Positions 21,809 to 34,691 of a DNA stretch of 64,000 nucleotides are shown here, piece by piece. Within the stretch, counting starts at the first letter, position 1, and each line of letters begins with the position of its first letter. Under the pieces are notes generated by a model. The model made no database searches and was not told where the DNA came from. It saw nothing but the letters and a program-made list of their open reading frames with translations. Location: assembly GCA_036346225.1 (NCBI GenBank), contig JARFIW010000999.1, forward strand, positions 2,649,001 to 2,713,000, read 5' to 3'. A program made the position numbers and the translations under genes. This DNA is from Platerodrilus igneus (lineage: Eukaryota > Arthropoda > Insecta > Coleoptera > Lycidae).

Positions 21809-23590
21809 GTCAATCAGCATACATGTTTTTTATGGGAAAAAACGAAATGACCCACTACCAGTTTCCACTCCTTCAGATGATAGTGAAGATGAGAACCTTC
21901 CAGATAGCGATGATGTTGGTGAACTGAATCTATCACCGCATCGCAAAATTAGCAATTCCAGTGATGATGATGATGCCAAGGAGGAGGGGGACGATGAGGA
22001 AAAGAATCAGAAACAAGGCAACCTTGCTGATGAAGCAAGTGACTTTTCAGGAAGTGGTGATATTGATTTAGCTCAACGTGAGACATGCACGATAAATAAT
22101 GATAGTAGAAAGAACAAAATAATTGGCACTTGTCAAAAACAAGGACTGCACCACTAATACCAGCTTGGCATGGGTGCTTGCCCCAGGTGACTGAAGTGAA
22201 GTCACATTCTGGACAAAGACCTGGTGTATAGTTTAGTAGATCAGTCGAACTTTTACTCTGTATAAACAAATCCTAACAAGCCCTTAAGAACAGACTCCCA
22301 AGAAATGGAAAAATTCATTGGCGGCATATGCTACTACATGTCAATTTTTGGGTTACCAAGTTCCAGGTTGTATTAGAGCAACTCGAGCAGAGTTGCAGCT
22401 TTTGCTGACACAATGCCTATAAATAGATGGGAATGCATTAAACGTTTCTTGCCACTGTAACGAGAACGAAAAAGCTATCCCATTAGGTCAACCTGACCAT
22501 GATAAGTTGCACAAAATTCGTCCTTTGATTTCTGATGTCGTACGTGACAAAGTTCCAAGCTATTCCAATTGACAAAAATTTATGTGTGGATAAACAGATG
22601 GTACCCCTCAAAGTGAAGAGCCATTTGAAGCAATACACTCCTCAAAAGCCGCACAAATAAGGGTACAAGATTTTCGTACTTTGCGATGAAAAAGGTATAG
22701 TACACAACCTGGATATGTACACTGGCTCCATTGCTCCCGTGGACAATCATCCCGATCTGGCTGCTAGCACGAACATAGTGCTGCACTTGTCTTCGGTTAT
22801 TCCACAAAACATTCATCACAAGATTTTTTATAATTGATTCTGCGGCGTGGATCTTCGGATAGCACTTGACCAACACACAGTCTGGGCATTATTAGGATAA
22901 GCGGTACTAAAGGATGCTCCTTCTCCTCAGATAATGAGACGAAAAAAACGGGACGTGGTACGTTTAAAAAAAAAAAGAACGGTCCCAGACAGGGTTGAAC
23001 TGCGATATGCCAAGTGGTATGACAAGTCTGTGCACCTCCTGAGCACCACTTTCGCTTCTGTTCACCCGGTTTGTCAAGTGGACAGATGGGACAGAAGGCA
23101 AAAAAAAAGTTTTGCAAGTTGTATACCCGTCAATTGTTTCCACATATAATAAATGCATAGGAGGTATCGACTTGTTGAATCCCCTTGTTCCTTTGTATCG
23201 CATCACAATTTGATCAAAGAAGTGGTACCTCCCCCTCATCTTTCACTTTTTGGATCTCATTGTTATCGTCTCATGGCTTCTATAAAGACGCCATTGGAAT
23301 CAGATGAAAGTACCAGTAAAGAGTCAGCTAAGTCTACTATACTTCAAGAGCGAAATGGCTCAATGCCTCTGCAGGCAGAACAAAAAGCCTTCAGAAGAAG
23401 CAAAGAAGGCCTGAATATGAAGAGAAAAAAGAGGGAGCCGGATGTAGCAATTTCCACCACCTAGGTCCATCTCGATGGAGTAACGTTTCTGCTGCGATGG
23501 AGTAATGCAGCAGAAACGGGAACAATGTAAGAATCCTGGATGCAAGGGAATGCCGAAAACAACTTGTGTGAAGTGCTATTTATTTTTTTC
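21809..23590 (+). pseudogene. piggyBac transposase remnant
   Basis: Plus strand. The N-terminus (21,809-22,157) is strongly acidic (SDDSEDENLPDSDD), typical for piggyBac. Later blocks in shifting frames are KLHKIR/P-ISDVVRDK-like sequence at 22,508, NLCVDKQMVPLKVKSHLKQY (22,579-22,640; the first catalytic Asp), KIFVLCDEKGIVHNLDMYTG, the decayed HHKIFYN region (22,815), and RYAKWYDKSVHLLSTTF (about 23,005; third Asp region). A C-terminal cysteine-rich domain CKNPGCKGMPKTTCVKCYLF lies at about 23,525-23,585. Many stops make it inactive. It would have cut and pasted at TTAA, which matches the TTAA seen at both ends. Confidence 0.85.
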
Positions 23591-23956
23591 ACACTCAGTT
23601 AACCAATACAGGAACACTTGAACATTCCATATGTAAATATATAACGAGTTTTATATTAAATACTTGAATTTTGTACAATGAAGGGTCTTTCGTAACTGCA
23701 TAATGTTGCATTTATGCAACACACCCACCTCATCACCCAAAAATGTGCGTGGCAATAAATTTCACCAAAACTTGATGAATGTACTTAAACTAATTTAGAG
23801 ATTATTATATTATCTGCTGTATTTTTTAGTACAATATGATTTATGTTCAACACATGTAAATGTTTGGAATAAATGCTACTACTACTACCTAATTATATTA
23901 AATAACAGCAGAAAAAATTTTTTTGATCAATTTTACGTAATTAATGCAATAGAGGG

Positions 23957-24320
23957 TTAAGCTGTATGTTTAGTGCTGGGCGTTCGTCACATCATCATGC
24001 TGTAAATGACATAATAAGAATAACACCAAATCTAGTAAAAATACCTTCAATATTAGAACCGTTAGGAATAAGTCATTGCTACGGCAAACAACCAGATGGT
24101 ATATCATTCATCCCCTGGAGTACCGAAAAGTCAGTTATTTGGGATTTTACTTGCGTAGATACCTTGACAGCGTCACATCTACAATATACAAGTATATCAG
24201 TCGGCACTGCTGCTTTGTATGCAGAGAAAATTAAAAAATACAACCATCTAGAAAATAATTATATTTTTTTTCCAATCACAATCGAAACATTGGGAGTTTT
24301 TGGAAAACAAATGTAACAAT
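23957..24320 (+). pseudogene. Non-LTR RT remnant, part 3 (C-terminus)
   Basis: After TTAA the frame continues with SCMFSAGRSSHHHAVNDIIR, LEPLGISHCYGKQPDGISFI and VIWDFTCVDTLTASHLQYTS, and ends near IETLGVFGKQM at 24,316. These are the conserved C-terminal blocks (GRS-RH...ND-I, RPDG, WD-TCVDT) of the RT family seen in parts 1 and 2. This stretch is open for 116 codons, unlike part 1. Confidence 0.85.
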
Positions 24321-24659
24321 TGGAAATTTGACAGTGCAGGGAATGACAAGTACATTTACCCAAACTACACTTCAATTTTATTATTTTGTTCTCTACAATC
24401 ACTAAATTACTTTAAAGCTCAAAAACAGTATAAAGTACAAACCTTAACAATTACTTCAACTAATATATAATTTGCTCTGTAATAAAAAATGTATGTTTTA
24501 AATTTACGTCTCTCTTAGATGTTTGTTTTTATTTGACAAGTCAAAAAACATAAAACCAATGCCTTTCTGATTAACCCAGACTTTGCCAAATAAAAGCACA
24601 AAATAAATATAAAACTCAAATTGCTCTAGCAACATTCTCCACCCTGGTATGTTGATGGC
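24321..24659. other. AT-rich interval between RT remnant and BEL/Pao remnant
   Basis: It may contain the LINE 3' UTR and a BEL 3' end. No LTR pair or poly(A) could be recognised. Confidence 0.4.
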
Positions 24660-26640
24660 AATCAACTTACAAATTGTTCTGAAGCATATATAAAACGGAC
24701 AATTTTACTATCGGGCAGACGATGTTGCCGTTGGCCATTTGAACTACGGCTTGACGTACTTGGCTGTTGGTCCCTACAATGATATCTACTATAATTCCCC
24801 TTCTCCAACAGTTTCGTTCTTGATTCTCGTCAACTATCACACCAACGTTTCTCTTTTTTTATAGGTTCCGCCGGTCGGTATCACTTTGTGCATCGAGTCA
24901 AATCTGGAAGATACTCTTGTACCCAGCTTTTCCAAAAGGAGTTTGATAATTGTTGTGCTATTCTCCAATTCTTTCTTAATAATATACCATCGTTATTAAA
25001 TTCTCCAAGCGTAATATAGCCATTTGAAGACCTTAGCAGAAAATGGTTTTGTGTAAGACCTTTATTGGCACTTGATTCTATTGGGACGTACGTAAGGGGC
25101 CGCGAATTGATAATATTATATATCCATTAACCACGCACGTGATAGTTCATCCGATGGAGTTCTTGTCAACTGATTGATTTTAAAATTTTCTTTACCGAAC
25201 GCGCAAGACGCTCTCAGCAACCTCCCATTTGCGGTGCTAAAGACGGATTAAATTTCCATATCTGGTTTGAGTCTGGAAATGCTTGTTCTTGAACAATACT
25301 TAGTTTGCAGTTATGCAGTTCTTGACGAATTTCGGTATCCAAAAAATTTTTTGGCATCCCGCGACGCGGCAAAATTTCGGATTGCCATTATGCAGGAGTC
25401 CGTCGATAAACTGTTGATTATTTTGATGTGCACAGTACGCACGTGAATAACGCTATTCGCATTTCAGGATGTCTTCTAACAATCACATTCATTGGACCAA
25501 AGTAATCCACACCAGTGTAGGTAAATGATCTGGTAAAAGTCTGCAATATTGCAGGCGGTAAATCTGCCATCTTGGGTAGAATAGGAGTGTCCGTTTCAGT
25601 TTTACACCGTTGACAATTTTTTATAGTTTTTTTCGTTCTACTCTTAAGTGAAGTATTTGATAGTTTTGCCTTAATTCGTTACCCACCGTTTTGTTATTGT
25701 GTTGGTGATAGCAACAATAATAACTAAAGAGAAGTTATGTGATGATTTCTGGGCATGAATATGGGTCACTTTAAATCAATAGTTATACCTGGAGTGGTGT
25801 CAATACGTCCCTTTATACGTAAAACCCCAAACTCGTCTAGATATAGCGAGCAATTGTAAATTCAGCTACATTTCTCCAACTTATTACCGAGGGTAGCATT
25901 ATTTTTGAGGGTTAATACTTCGTTTGGGTACGCCTCACGTTGGCCAGTTTAGAGCAATCTCTGCTTTTTTCATATCTGCCAACGAAATTTGACTTTGCGG
26001 CATAATGTTAGCTGAAATCCTGGAAAGAAGTATATTCACATATCGAAATACGAAAGCCAGCATGCGAATTAAGCGCTGCCAATTATAAAAGCATGCCACA
26101 ATAATGAGCTTTTTTACGCTTTAAATTTATGTAGGTAAACTCTCTTCAGTTCCTTATCAGTTCCATCGATTTCAGTTGGCCAAAGATCGCAGGGTTGTTT
26201 AAGGATATCAGGACCTTTAGTCCAACGTGTTGACATGTCGAAAACAGCACTTTTTTCCACTTCATTGCTTCGTCGGCAACATTAAGAGTGGTAGGTATCC
26301 AGTACAATCCCTGCAAGTTAGTAGTTTCAAGTATTTCTCCCACCCTAAATGCTACAAATTGACGAAATTGTCTTGGATCTGTGATCAGCCAGCTCATTAC
26401 CATTTTAAGGTCATGCCATAAAAAACGTTGGTCAATTTTATAACTGTGACATATGCTGTTAGCAAACCTAGCACCCAATAAAGCTGCTCAAAGCTCAAGT
26501 CTAGGTATAGACATTATTTTTTGGGGCGTAACTTTTGTTTTCACCCCAATTAACGAACATTCCACACCAGGCACACTTTCTATTCTGAAATATGCTACAG
26601 CAGCAAAGGCGTACCCACCAGCATCTACAAAACTTTAAAT
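24660..26640 (-). pseudogene. BEL/Pao retrotransposon pol remnant
   Basis: Minus strand, from 26,640 down. It begins with FVDAGGYAFAAVAYFRIESV and SIPRLELQAALLGARFANS, the RNase H region of Pao-type pol. Next comes LITDPRQFRQFVAFRVGEIL with a WIPTTLNVADEA block at 26,478-26,146. An integrase start with YTGVDYFGPMNVIVRRHPEM follows at about 25,520-25,460. At 24,900-24,690 is the DUF5641-type C-terminus (VDENQERNCWRRGIIVD, then GTNSQVRQAVVQMANGN). Order and motifs agree with BEL/Pao. Many frameshifts are present; the 5' part (gag, protease, RT) and both LTRs are not seen. Confidence 0.85.
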
Positions 26641-28278
26641 AGCAAACAATATTAAATTGCTAGTGTAAATATGAACATGACGAATTCAGGTTACATCCAT
26701 TGAACTCGATGATACAAGGAAAACAGGCCGACAAGTGTAAAACAATCAATTTCAAATTCTAAATACAACAATAAGTCTAAATAACTATACAAATAAATCT
26801 TGCCTACTTACTTGCTAGATGTATGCTAATGATAACGATGGCGAACTCGCATCACTAGCAGCTACTAAACCTACTACAAAAAATAAATATTTACAATAGT
26901 GCTCTTAGGCACAATTGACCAATCAACACCATTAATTAATCATTAACACAATTTATAGATAATTATCAAGTATATCTACAATTGCAAAATCAATTAACAC
27001 AGTTATCCATCAATATAGAAACATTATCATATCAAATTACATTGAATCCTTATTTTAATTATGACAGTATTTTGTAGACAATAATATGATGCTCATTATC
27101 TCTAAATATTTACTTACTATCCAGCAATCCACATATCGTAAGTAAATAAAGCAATCGTATCCATTGGCATTTGGTCATTCACACAGGTTTTTGAGAGGTA
27201 ACTGCAAGGTCCTTATCTTCATCTGCATACAACAGCAGTCAAACAAAATGTGTGGTAATGGCACTGTATAATTTCTGTAATACGACCAAGTAAGCATTAG
27301 TTCAAAGAACCCAACAATGTGAGAGTAAAATATGACTAAAACATGCGTTAGACTCTGAACAATGTTCATTACAAACCGGGCTGAAAATATTAAAATTTCT
27401 ATTAAAGAAACATCACCTTTCAATTACCTACCAGTCACGTAAAAAGAAAAAGCATGTTTTTCATCATAAGGCTTTTGTAACTGCCTGATTGAGTTTATAT
27501 TATTTATCGTAGAAGAAACAATGGGATAGCACTAAAAATATAGTGAACTCATTCAACCAATGTGCTTATTAAATTGTTTTCTGAAAAATAATCACGGCAA
27601 TTCCATGTAGAATAGAAATAAGTATGAGCATATTTCTATCTTTCCAAAATAACACAGCCGCTTTACCTAATTACAATTAAACATGCAACATCCAGGAAAT
27701 TTTTATCTACCACATGTGTAGATAAGAAACCAGGAAGTATAAGATAAACATGTGGACTTGTGAATTAAATAAAGGACAAGCAATGTTGGTTGTCTAACTG
27801 AGTTAACTTGACATAAAAATATAGCAAATGCATGTATTCAAATAAGTAGGAGTTGAAATGGTTTTTAAATGTTGTTGATGGAACAGTAGAAAAAGTAACT
27901 GTCCTAGATTGCTGCCTTGCTGCACTTCTAATATATAATTACTTGAAATAATTATTTTGTTTTTTTTACCATGAGCGTTTTTTATTTCAAACTTCAACAT
28001 AATTATATGGAATTTTTGCACAGAATTTATTTCTATTTTAAACTCTACATAGTAATTTTATAATAACAGTACATATTAAATTATAACAAAATACATTAAA
28101 ATTTATTCTATATGCATGAATGGTTTAAACAAATACCAGGTGGCAGTGGTATATATCATATTAACAAGTGCGACGTGTATGAACATCAAAACTATCAATA
28201 AATAAAATTGTAAGAAAAAGCATACCTTTTACAGATTTCATTTATGTACAAATTCACTCATATAAAACATGAATATAA
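26641..28278. other. AT-rich region, no gene recognised
   Basis: No TE protein, RNA gene or long open frame is supported. Splice-like signals occur at about 26,811-26,872 on the minus strand, but the enclosed sequence has an in-frame stop in every useful frame. Confidence 0.5.
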
Positions 28279-28446
28279 TTACGCATAAAATATAATTTCG
28301 GGAATTTGCCCATCTTCAACTGACGTACCATTATTATTACCATTGGCATATGAAAATTGGAATGTAACATTAATGGAGTTGAAGTCATTTTCATATGCAA
28401 CGGTAACTTTACGTAATCCCTTAGTGCCATAATAAGAATCACTTCC
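28279..28446 (-). CDS. Candidate terminal coding exon of an unrecognised gene
   Basis: On the minus strand an acceptor (GACTTGAAATATTTTAG, AG at 28,448-28,447) is followed by 55 open codons and a TAA at 28,279. The peptide begins [20 protein letters not shown] and ends [12 protein letters not shown]. It has amphipathic strand-like alternation, N-glycosylation-type N-V-T and N-G-T sites and no low-complexity DNA. I do not recognise the family. It may be the last exon of a secreted or surface protein whose other exons lie upstream (higher coordinates) or outside the window. A chance open frame cannot be excluded at this length. A strong acceptor (TTATTTTCTTTTCAG) at about 28,939 on the same strand could belong to an upstream exon, but no linking frame was established. 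Confidence 0.4.
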   Translation of the reverse strand, partial: GSDSYYGTKGLRKVTVAYENDFNSINVTFQFSYANGNNNGTSVEDGQIPEIIFYA

Positions 28447-29929
28447 CTAAAATATTTCAAGTCAATATTAGAAAAACTTAATTAAGCATAGAAAGCGTTA
28501 ATATTTATTATAATCATAAAACTTGATACTATAAAACTATAACAGTTTTTCATTCTTTTTATCTGTAAGCCCACGTTGTTGGCACTAGGGTAACGTTATT
28601 TGGTGGTGGCTATGAAAGAAAGGTGCCTTTTTTATGGAGTTTCTTGAATATGACAATAGCGCAGGGTGAAGTTGGTTGGTAAGTGGCTAAGAGAAAAGGG
28701 AAACTCCTATTTAGATAAACAGCTAACTTTAAACATTACTCGTTGCTCTGGCATGATTCGGGGTTCTGAGTCGATCTTGTTTCATCACTGAAAACACTAA
28801 AAGAGAGGATGCGACGGCGTTGATGTTATAACGATATGGAAACAAGAGTTCCAGACGAAAATGCAGAAACCCTTTCACTCTTAAATGAATCTCTCCACTA
28901 AAAAGAAACTGTTCTACCAAGCCTTTATACTCTGCGCGCCTGAAAAGAAAATAAATAATTAAACCAAGACCACACACGATTTGTGGTTCTCTACCTAGAC
29001 ACAAATAAACACAAAATAAAACTTTACTACAGTGTAAATGATCCACCAATACTTTAATTTTGAGGCATTAATTTTAGGGGCGAAAGACGACTATTAAAGA
29101 AGCAACTCCTTTTTAAATCCGTGTTTAAATCTATCGGTAAATTTCAATAATCATTGTATTTATAAAAAGTGACAAGTGTGTAATAAAAGCGTCATGATTA
29201 ATTTCGTAATACAAAGTAAATTCGGGGAAACATCCCTAAGGAACTGTCTGAGAATTAACAATAATCAAGTATAAATTTCTAGTTCATCATAAATTTGTGG
29301 TATCAAATTCAGACAAGATTAAAGAAATCTGGCATTACAAGTTGTTTAATAACATTCAGATCTGATTGGCTTCACATTTACTATATCATCAAGTTAAGAA
29401 AGAAACATATTAGAATATTAATCAAAGGATCTAACGACTAAGAGTTAGTATTTTGTTAGGCAAAATTAATAATTCGATGTTCATAGTTACTCAAGAAATT
29501 TTATATTCTCAGTTTACAACAAAAATAAAAAATAGCAGTTCTTTACTCTGTAAAAATTTAACGAATCCTGTTAGGAAAGATGTAATTCTTTACTAAAATG
29601 TTTAACTTCAAGAAAAGGATAGCACTTTCATGACTTCCAATAACATAGGAAATAAATCACTTATCCCTTTCCATATATTCGAAATAGAATGGAACCAGAC
29701 CACTCAGAGAGGAATGGCCGGCCACACCTGTCATCTTATAAGCAATGCTAATTTCCAAGCAGGCGTCTTTCCTTGTAACGTTATCTCAGGACAACGCAGA
29801 GTTATTTTCCTTTGAATCCAATCATAAAATCTTTGTTTCAATAATTTAATTGGCAGAAATTGTTTCTTTATTGGATTTGTGTTGTTCATTTTACGATAGT
29901 AAATTAAAACCTACCCTTTTCTTACATTA
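28447..29929. other. Mostly non-coding interval
   Basis: Apart from the splice acceptor near 28,939 and short open frames without similarity, nothing is recognised. Composition is AT-rich throughout. Confidence 0.45.
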
Positions 29930-30270
29930 TTCATTCACATAGATTCCGTTTCCATATGCAACCACCATCCTGTATATTTTGCCTTCCTACAATAAGCACG
30001 CTTGTCAATAATTTCATCTAAACCCATTTGCTGCGAATTTGAAAAGTTTACTCTGCAATTTAAATAGTCGGTATCTTGTTTTCGATGTCCGCTGGCTTGC
30101 TACACATTACTATAGCATACAATTCAACCTTATACTGCTACGACCAAAAGACTCGTTGAAATAGTGTATTGTATTATTTGATAAAGCTTGGGTCAAGTTT
30201 CTAATCTCCTTTTTGGTATGTTGTGATACGCCAGAACTGAATTATTGATTCTTGTTACTGAAAACGAATT
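29930..30270 (-). repeat. Unclassified interspersed repeat, copy 1
   Basis: It resembles 57,595-57,890 in the same orientation, sharing blocks such as CACCATCCTGTATATTTTGC/CAACATCCTGTTTACAAT, AAGACTCGTTGAAAT and TTTTTGGTATGTTG. On the minus strand both copies have a similar short peptide containing F-N-E-S about 20 residues after I-R-R/N-L, suggesting a decayed coding repeat. The family is not known to me. The second copy lies within a pogo-transposase-rich stretch, so it may be part of that element. Confidence 0.5.
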
Positions 30271-31385
30271 GATTACTCGATTCTTGCTATACGTGGCAAG
30301 ATTACTCGTCGTTACCTTGTTATTTTGTTTTGTCATCTTCAAAATTTCGTGCACACACTGTGTGCTCCTTTCGGTGGATCGAACCATCTGATGCCTGGGC
30401 CTAGATTGATGAGGCGCTTGCTACTTCTTTTGTAAAGGGAAGACACGAGTTGCGTGATCCCAAGTCCATCTGCTCCGCCCTGCTTTGGGGGAGGGTGTGA
30501 ATAATACTACACCATGGACACGTGGGTGAGTCTGTTTCCTGTTCTTTTATATGAGTCCTAAGTAACTGTAGTAACCGCATGTGTATAAAGTAACATGGAT
30601 GACTAAACTTTGTAGTTTTGGAATGATTGTCTTTGTGTGAGAGGATATTTATTATTAATATTGTAATATGTGATGAGTTCTTTATTGGGGACAATTTGAT
30701 GTAGTTAAGTTTATGCTTCGACGATATTGAATACTAATATTGTATTTACTGTGACCATTTTATCTATTTAATTGTATATTTAATTGTAGATTTATTTATT
30801 TATTTACTTAACGGGAAACCTCCTTTTTACCAACACTTACAAATATTTACAACAGCATGTTATAGTAAAAAACAACACAAAACACAAACAAAAAGCATTT
30901 ACCATGATGATTTAGAGCTATTGGTTTTAGGTTGTAATGTTGCATTTTTTTTGTAATTAATATAGGGAGTAACCTAAAACTGCAGCTCGCCATTTGAAAA
31001 ATGATTTCTTTTGAGGTTTGTTTTGCTGACATATGTATTTAGTAATGATTTGATTTTTGTTTTGGTGTTGTTTGGTTATACTACACTGTTACGTCTCTAC
31101 AAAATGTCACTTCAATTGATTATAATTAGTAAATAGCCTTGTTAATTTCTTTTCTTTATTTCAGACCTTTCCTTTATTTTTTTTAATTTTGTAAGACCCC
31201 GCCTACTCAGCAACTGAGCCCGGGTATTTCTTTCATTGTTCTGCCAGCTACGTCAATGTACGTAGCACATTTAATTTCAACACAAAAAATATAGTGAATG
31301 AAATATAAAGTATTAGGTTAGTTAAACCCTAAATTGTTGCACTAAAATACCAAAAAAAAAAATGTCTGAAACATAATTAATTTAT
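30271..31385. other. AT-rich interval preceding LINE copy 2
   Basis: It contains TTTATTTATTTA runs (30,790-30,810) and a GC-richer stretch 31,196-31,270 that looks like retrotransposon UTR, but no family is assigned and no gene is seen. Confidence 0.4.
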
Positions 31386-31801
31386 ATTGACCATTCCATT
31401 CTGAACGGACCTGCACCTTGACGAGGTTCTAAATACTAGAACAGGCAGAATGGCTTGCGCGTTTCAATGAGCTAAAGAGCCGAACTATAGGTTTAACCAA
31501 ATTAGTGGGGTCTTTAGTGAGGAATCAGACTAAGACAGATCCTCGAAAGAGGGCAGCAGCTTTTTCAGTACTTAGAGTGGCAGAGACCATAGGGGTCAGT
31601 ATAACATTCTAAGACACACTACTGCGATGTGGAAGGCAACGGGAAACCACCACATTACCTCCCAAGTACACTGCATACAGAAATTATTAGTAAACATGAT
31701 GGCATCCTTTGGAGTAAAAAATTCCTGAGGTAAAATAGTCCCACATTCGGATCTCCAGGAGGGGACTACTTTGGGGGATGTAATCCGAAAGTATAGAAAA
31801 A

Positions 31802-34620
31802 GATCCGTAAACATTCTGCGAGATGGAGCGAGGAATGTCAGAAGTATGTAACAAGTAGGTAAGCTAGAGAACCTGAAACTCGAAATGGATAGGTTAGCAC
31901 TAGACATAGTAGGAATCAGCGAAGTCCGTTGGCCAGAGGCGGGGGATTTTTGGAGTGGAGACTTTAGGGTAATTCATACAGGATTAGAGGAAGGAAATTC
32001 AGGTGTGGGGATAGTTATGTGAAAAATGATAGGGCGACGTGTAGAAAACTACTTACAAAAGAACAAAAGAGTACTCATGGTTAGATTTGAATCTAAACCA
32101 GTAAATACAGTAATAATACAAGTATACATGCCCACTTCTAGCTACAGTGAGGAAGAGGTAGAGGCGATCTACAAAGATATCCAATACATACTAACATACG
32201 TAAAAGGACATGAAAATTTAATAATTACGGGGGATTTTAATACAGTGGTAGATGAGGGAAGGAAAGGAGCGATAGTAGGTTTATTTGGTTTAGGCACAAG
32301 AAATGACAGGGGAAATAGGCTGGTAGAATTTTGTGACAAGAACAACTTACCCATCACAAATACATTATTTCAACATTATGTTAGGAGACGATACATGTGG
32401 AAGATACCAGGAAATATAGGAAGATATCAAATAGATTACATTATTGTTAGACAACGGTTTAGAAATCAAGTAAAAGACTGTAGAAGCTACCCGGAAGCAG
32501 ATATAGATACTGACCACAACATTGTAATTATGAAGACCGTACTTAAATTTAAAAATCTGAAAAAGAGGAACGGAAAAAGGCTCTTTGACTTTGAGAAGCT
32601 AAAAGATATAGTAAAAATTTGTGATACTAAGAAAGTAGAAACAGAATGGAATAACATTAAATCCAGCCTAGAGACATGGCGGCCAAAGGTATTCTGGGGT
32701 ATACACAAAAAGAAGATAAGAAACCATGGATAACAAAGGATATGCTGAATTTAATAGAAGAAAGACGAAAATACAAAAATAGATCAAACGAAACAGGAAA
32801 ACAGAAATACAAAGCCAAAAAATGGAAAATTATTCGAAAATGCAGGAAAGCTAAAGACCAATGGATTGATGAAAAGTGCAAAGAGGTACAAACTAAGATG
32901 GAAATAGGAAAGCCAGCCGAAGCATACAAACTAATTAGAATGGATTTTAGGGATATAAAACCATATAGCAAAAATATAAGGAATGCGGAAGGAAATGTCA
33001 TTATAGAATATGTACAGAAAGTAACTAGATGGCAGGAATATATATAGGGAATTTATACTCAGGAGAGGAACTAACAGCATTAGAACAGGAATCAGACATT
33101 GAAAATGTCCTATACCTAGAGATAAGTTTGAATTAGCATTAAAGAGTCTGAAAAATGGTAAGGCGCCGGGTATAGATAAGATGCAAGCAAAAACTCTAAA
33201 AGCCGCTGGACAAGCAGTAATAGAACGCCTCTTCCGACTTGTATGCTATATGTACGAGACAGGCGAGATACCCAAAGATTTCAAACGTAACATCATAGTA
33301 ACTATACAAAAAAAAAGGCGTGGAGAGATGTGAAAATTTTCAAACAATAAGTTTGACAGCACACGTTTCAGAAATATTAACTAGAATTGTACAAAGACGA
33401 ATGGAAAAACGAGCTGAAGAAATACTGGGAGAAGATCAATTTGGGTTTAGGCGCAACAGGGGAACACGGGAGGCTATTTTAGATCTGAGGGTGATAATGG
33501 AGAAAACAACAGAGAAGGGGAAAGTGTATATATAGGATCTGGAAAAAGCATTCGCCAATGTAAAATGGAAAAAAATGTTCGAAATATTTAAAAAGATTGG
33601 AATGACTTTTAAGGGCAGATGGATCGTACATAGCTTATACAAAGGGCAAACGGCGATAATAGAATTAGAGCAAGAAAGTAGAGAAGTAAATATTAGGAAA
33701 GGGGTGAGACAGGGATGTGCCTAATCCCCATTAATTTTTAACCTGTACATAAAAGAGGCAATGAATACTGTCAAATGCAAGAAGACATTTGGAATTAATG
33801 TGCAGGGACAAAAGATTGATATGCTTAGATTTGCAAATGATATAGCGGTATTAGCATCTAGCAAAGCAGAGTTAGAAGCTGCTCTTAATGAAATAGAAAC
33901 AGTTCTAACAGAGAGATATGGTATGAAAATTAACAAAAATAAAACTAAAGTTCTAGTATACAAAAGAGGGGAAAATAAATTGAAAACAAGAATACAAATA
34001 GGTAACGAGAACTTACAAGAGGTTAAGGATTTCTGCTACGTATGAAGCCAAATAACGCAAGATGGGAAAAGCACAAAAGATATAAAACAATGATTAGCAC
34101 AAGGTCGTGCTACATTTAACAAGAAAAAGCATCTACTGTGTTCAAAGACAACAAACATAGAAACAAGGAAAAGATTGCTTGAAACATGTGTGAAGCACAG
34201 CACTGTACGGCTGTGAAGCCTGGACAGTAGGAGAAGCAGATAACAAAAAGGCCTTTGAAAAGCCTTTGAAATGTGGTGCTACAGAAGTATTATGAAGATA
34301 TCATGGACAGACAAAGTTAACAAAAAAGAGGTACTAGAAATGGTAGAGGAAGAAAGAAGTATGTGGAAAACAGTAAAAAAATAGGAGAGACAGGATGATA
34401 CGCCACATGCTAAGATATGAGGGAATAGTGCAGAATATATTAGAAGCAGAGATAGGAAAAAAAAAGAAGTAAAGGTAGACCTAGGTTAGACTACTGCGCA
34501 CAGATGGTGAAAGATGTAGGCTGTGAGAATTTCAGGGAAATGTGTAGGCTAGCTCAGAATAGAAATCTATGGAGGTACGCTTCCAACCAGTCGCAAGATG
34601 GAAAACTAATGACAAAAATA
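31802..34620 (+). pseudogene. LINE copy 2 ORF: endonuclease and reverse transcriptase
   Basis: Plus strand. The endonuclease runs from about 31,855 (DRLALDIVGISEVRWPEAGD) through LIITGDFNTVV at about 32,217 (GDF kept), RYQIDYIIVRQRFRNQVKDC and TDHNIVIM at 32,511, open from 32,026 to 32,733. A frameshift at about 32,690 leads to the linker (KKPWITKDMLNLIEERRKYK; 32,676-33,047). The RT has KSLKNGKAPGID (33,150), LTRIVQRRMEKRAEEILGED (33,380), VRQGC with a stop directly after (33,705-33,723), and LRFANDIAVLAS at 33,824, where the second residue of the catalytic FADD pair has become Asn. The C-terminal region continues to SNQSQDGKLMTK at about 34,610. It is inactive by frameshift and by active-site change. 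Confidence 0.87.
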
Positions 34621-34691
34621 ATAACTGTACTTAAACATGGTGATTACTATAAACTACAGATATTGGTTTTGTAATACTCTCAACTAATGTT

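Larger units (their letters stand above)
15702..23956 (+). mobile_element. piggyBac-family transposon, 8.26 kb with nested insertions
   Basis: The terminal inverted repeats are CCCTCTATTGCATT at 15,702 and AATGCAATAGAGGG ending at 23,956, each next to TTAA (15,698-15,701 and 23,957-23,960), the signature of piggyBac insertion. Closing the gap restores the RT frame (…HE-LSC-MFSAGR…). Inside are a LINE 3' fragment, a 5.2-kb I-clade LINE and a decayed piggyBac transposase. Without the I-clade LINE the element is about 3 kb, a normal size. Confidence 0.93.

Noticed and set aside
22580..23239. Several minus-strand open frames
   Set aside because: They are antisense to the piggyBac transposase remnant.
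26811..26872. Exon-like stretch on the minus strand with strong acceptor and GTAAGT donor
   Set aside because: Stops occur in the frames that would use both sites, and no neighbouring exon fits.
28720..28939. Second exon candidate upstream of the 28,279-28,446 exon
   Set aside because: The acceptor is good, but the only open frame ends in a stop with no donor, and the peptide is not recognisable.
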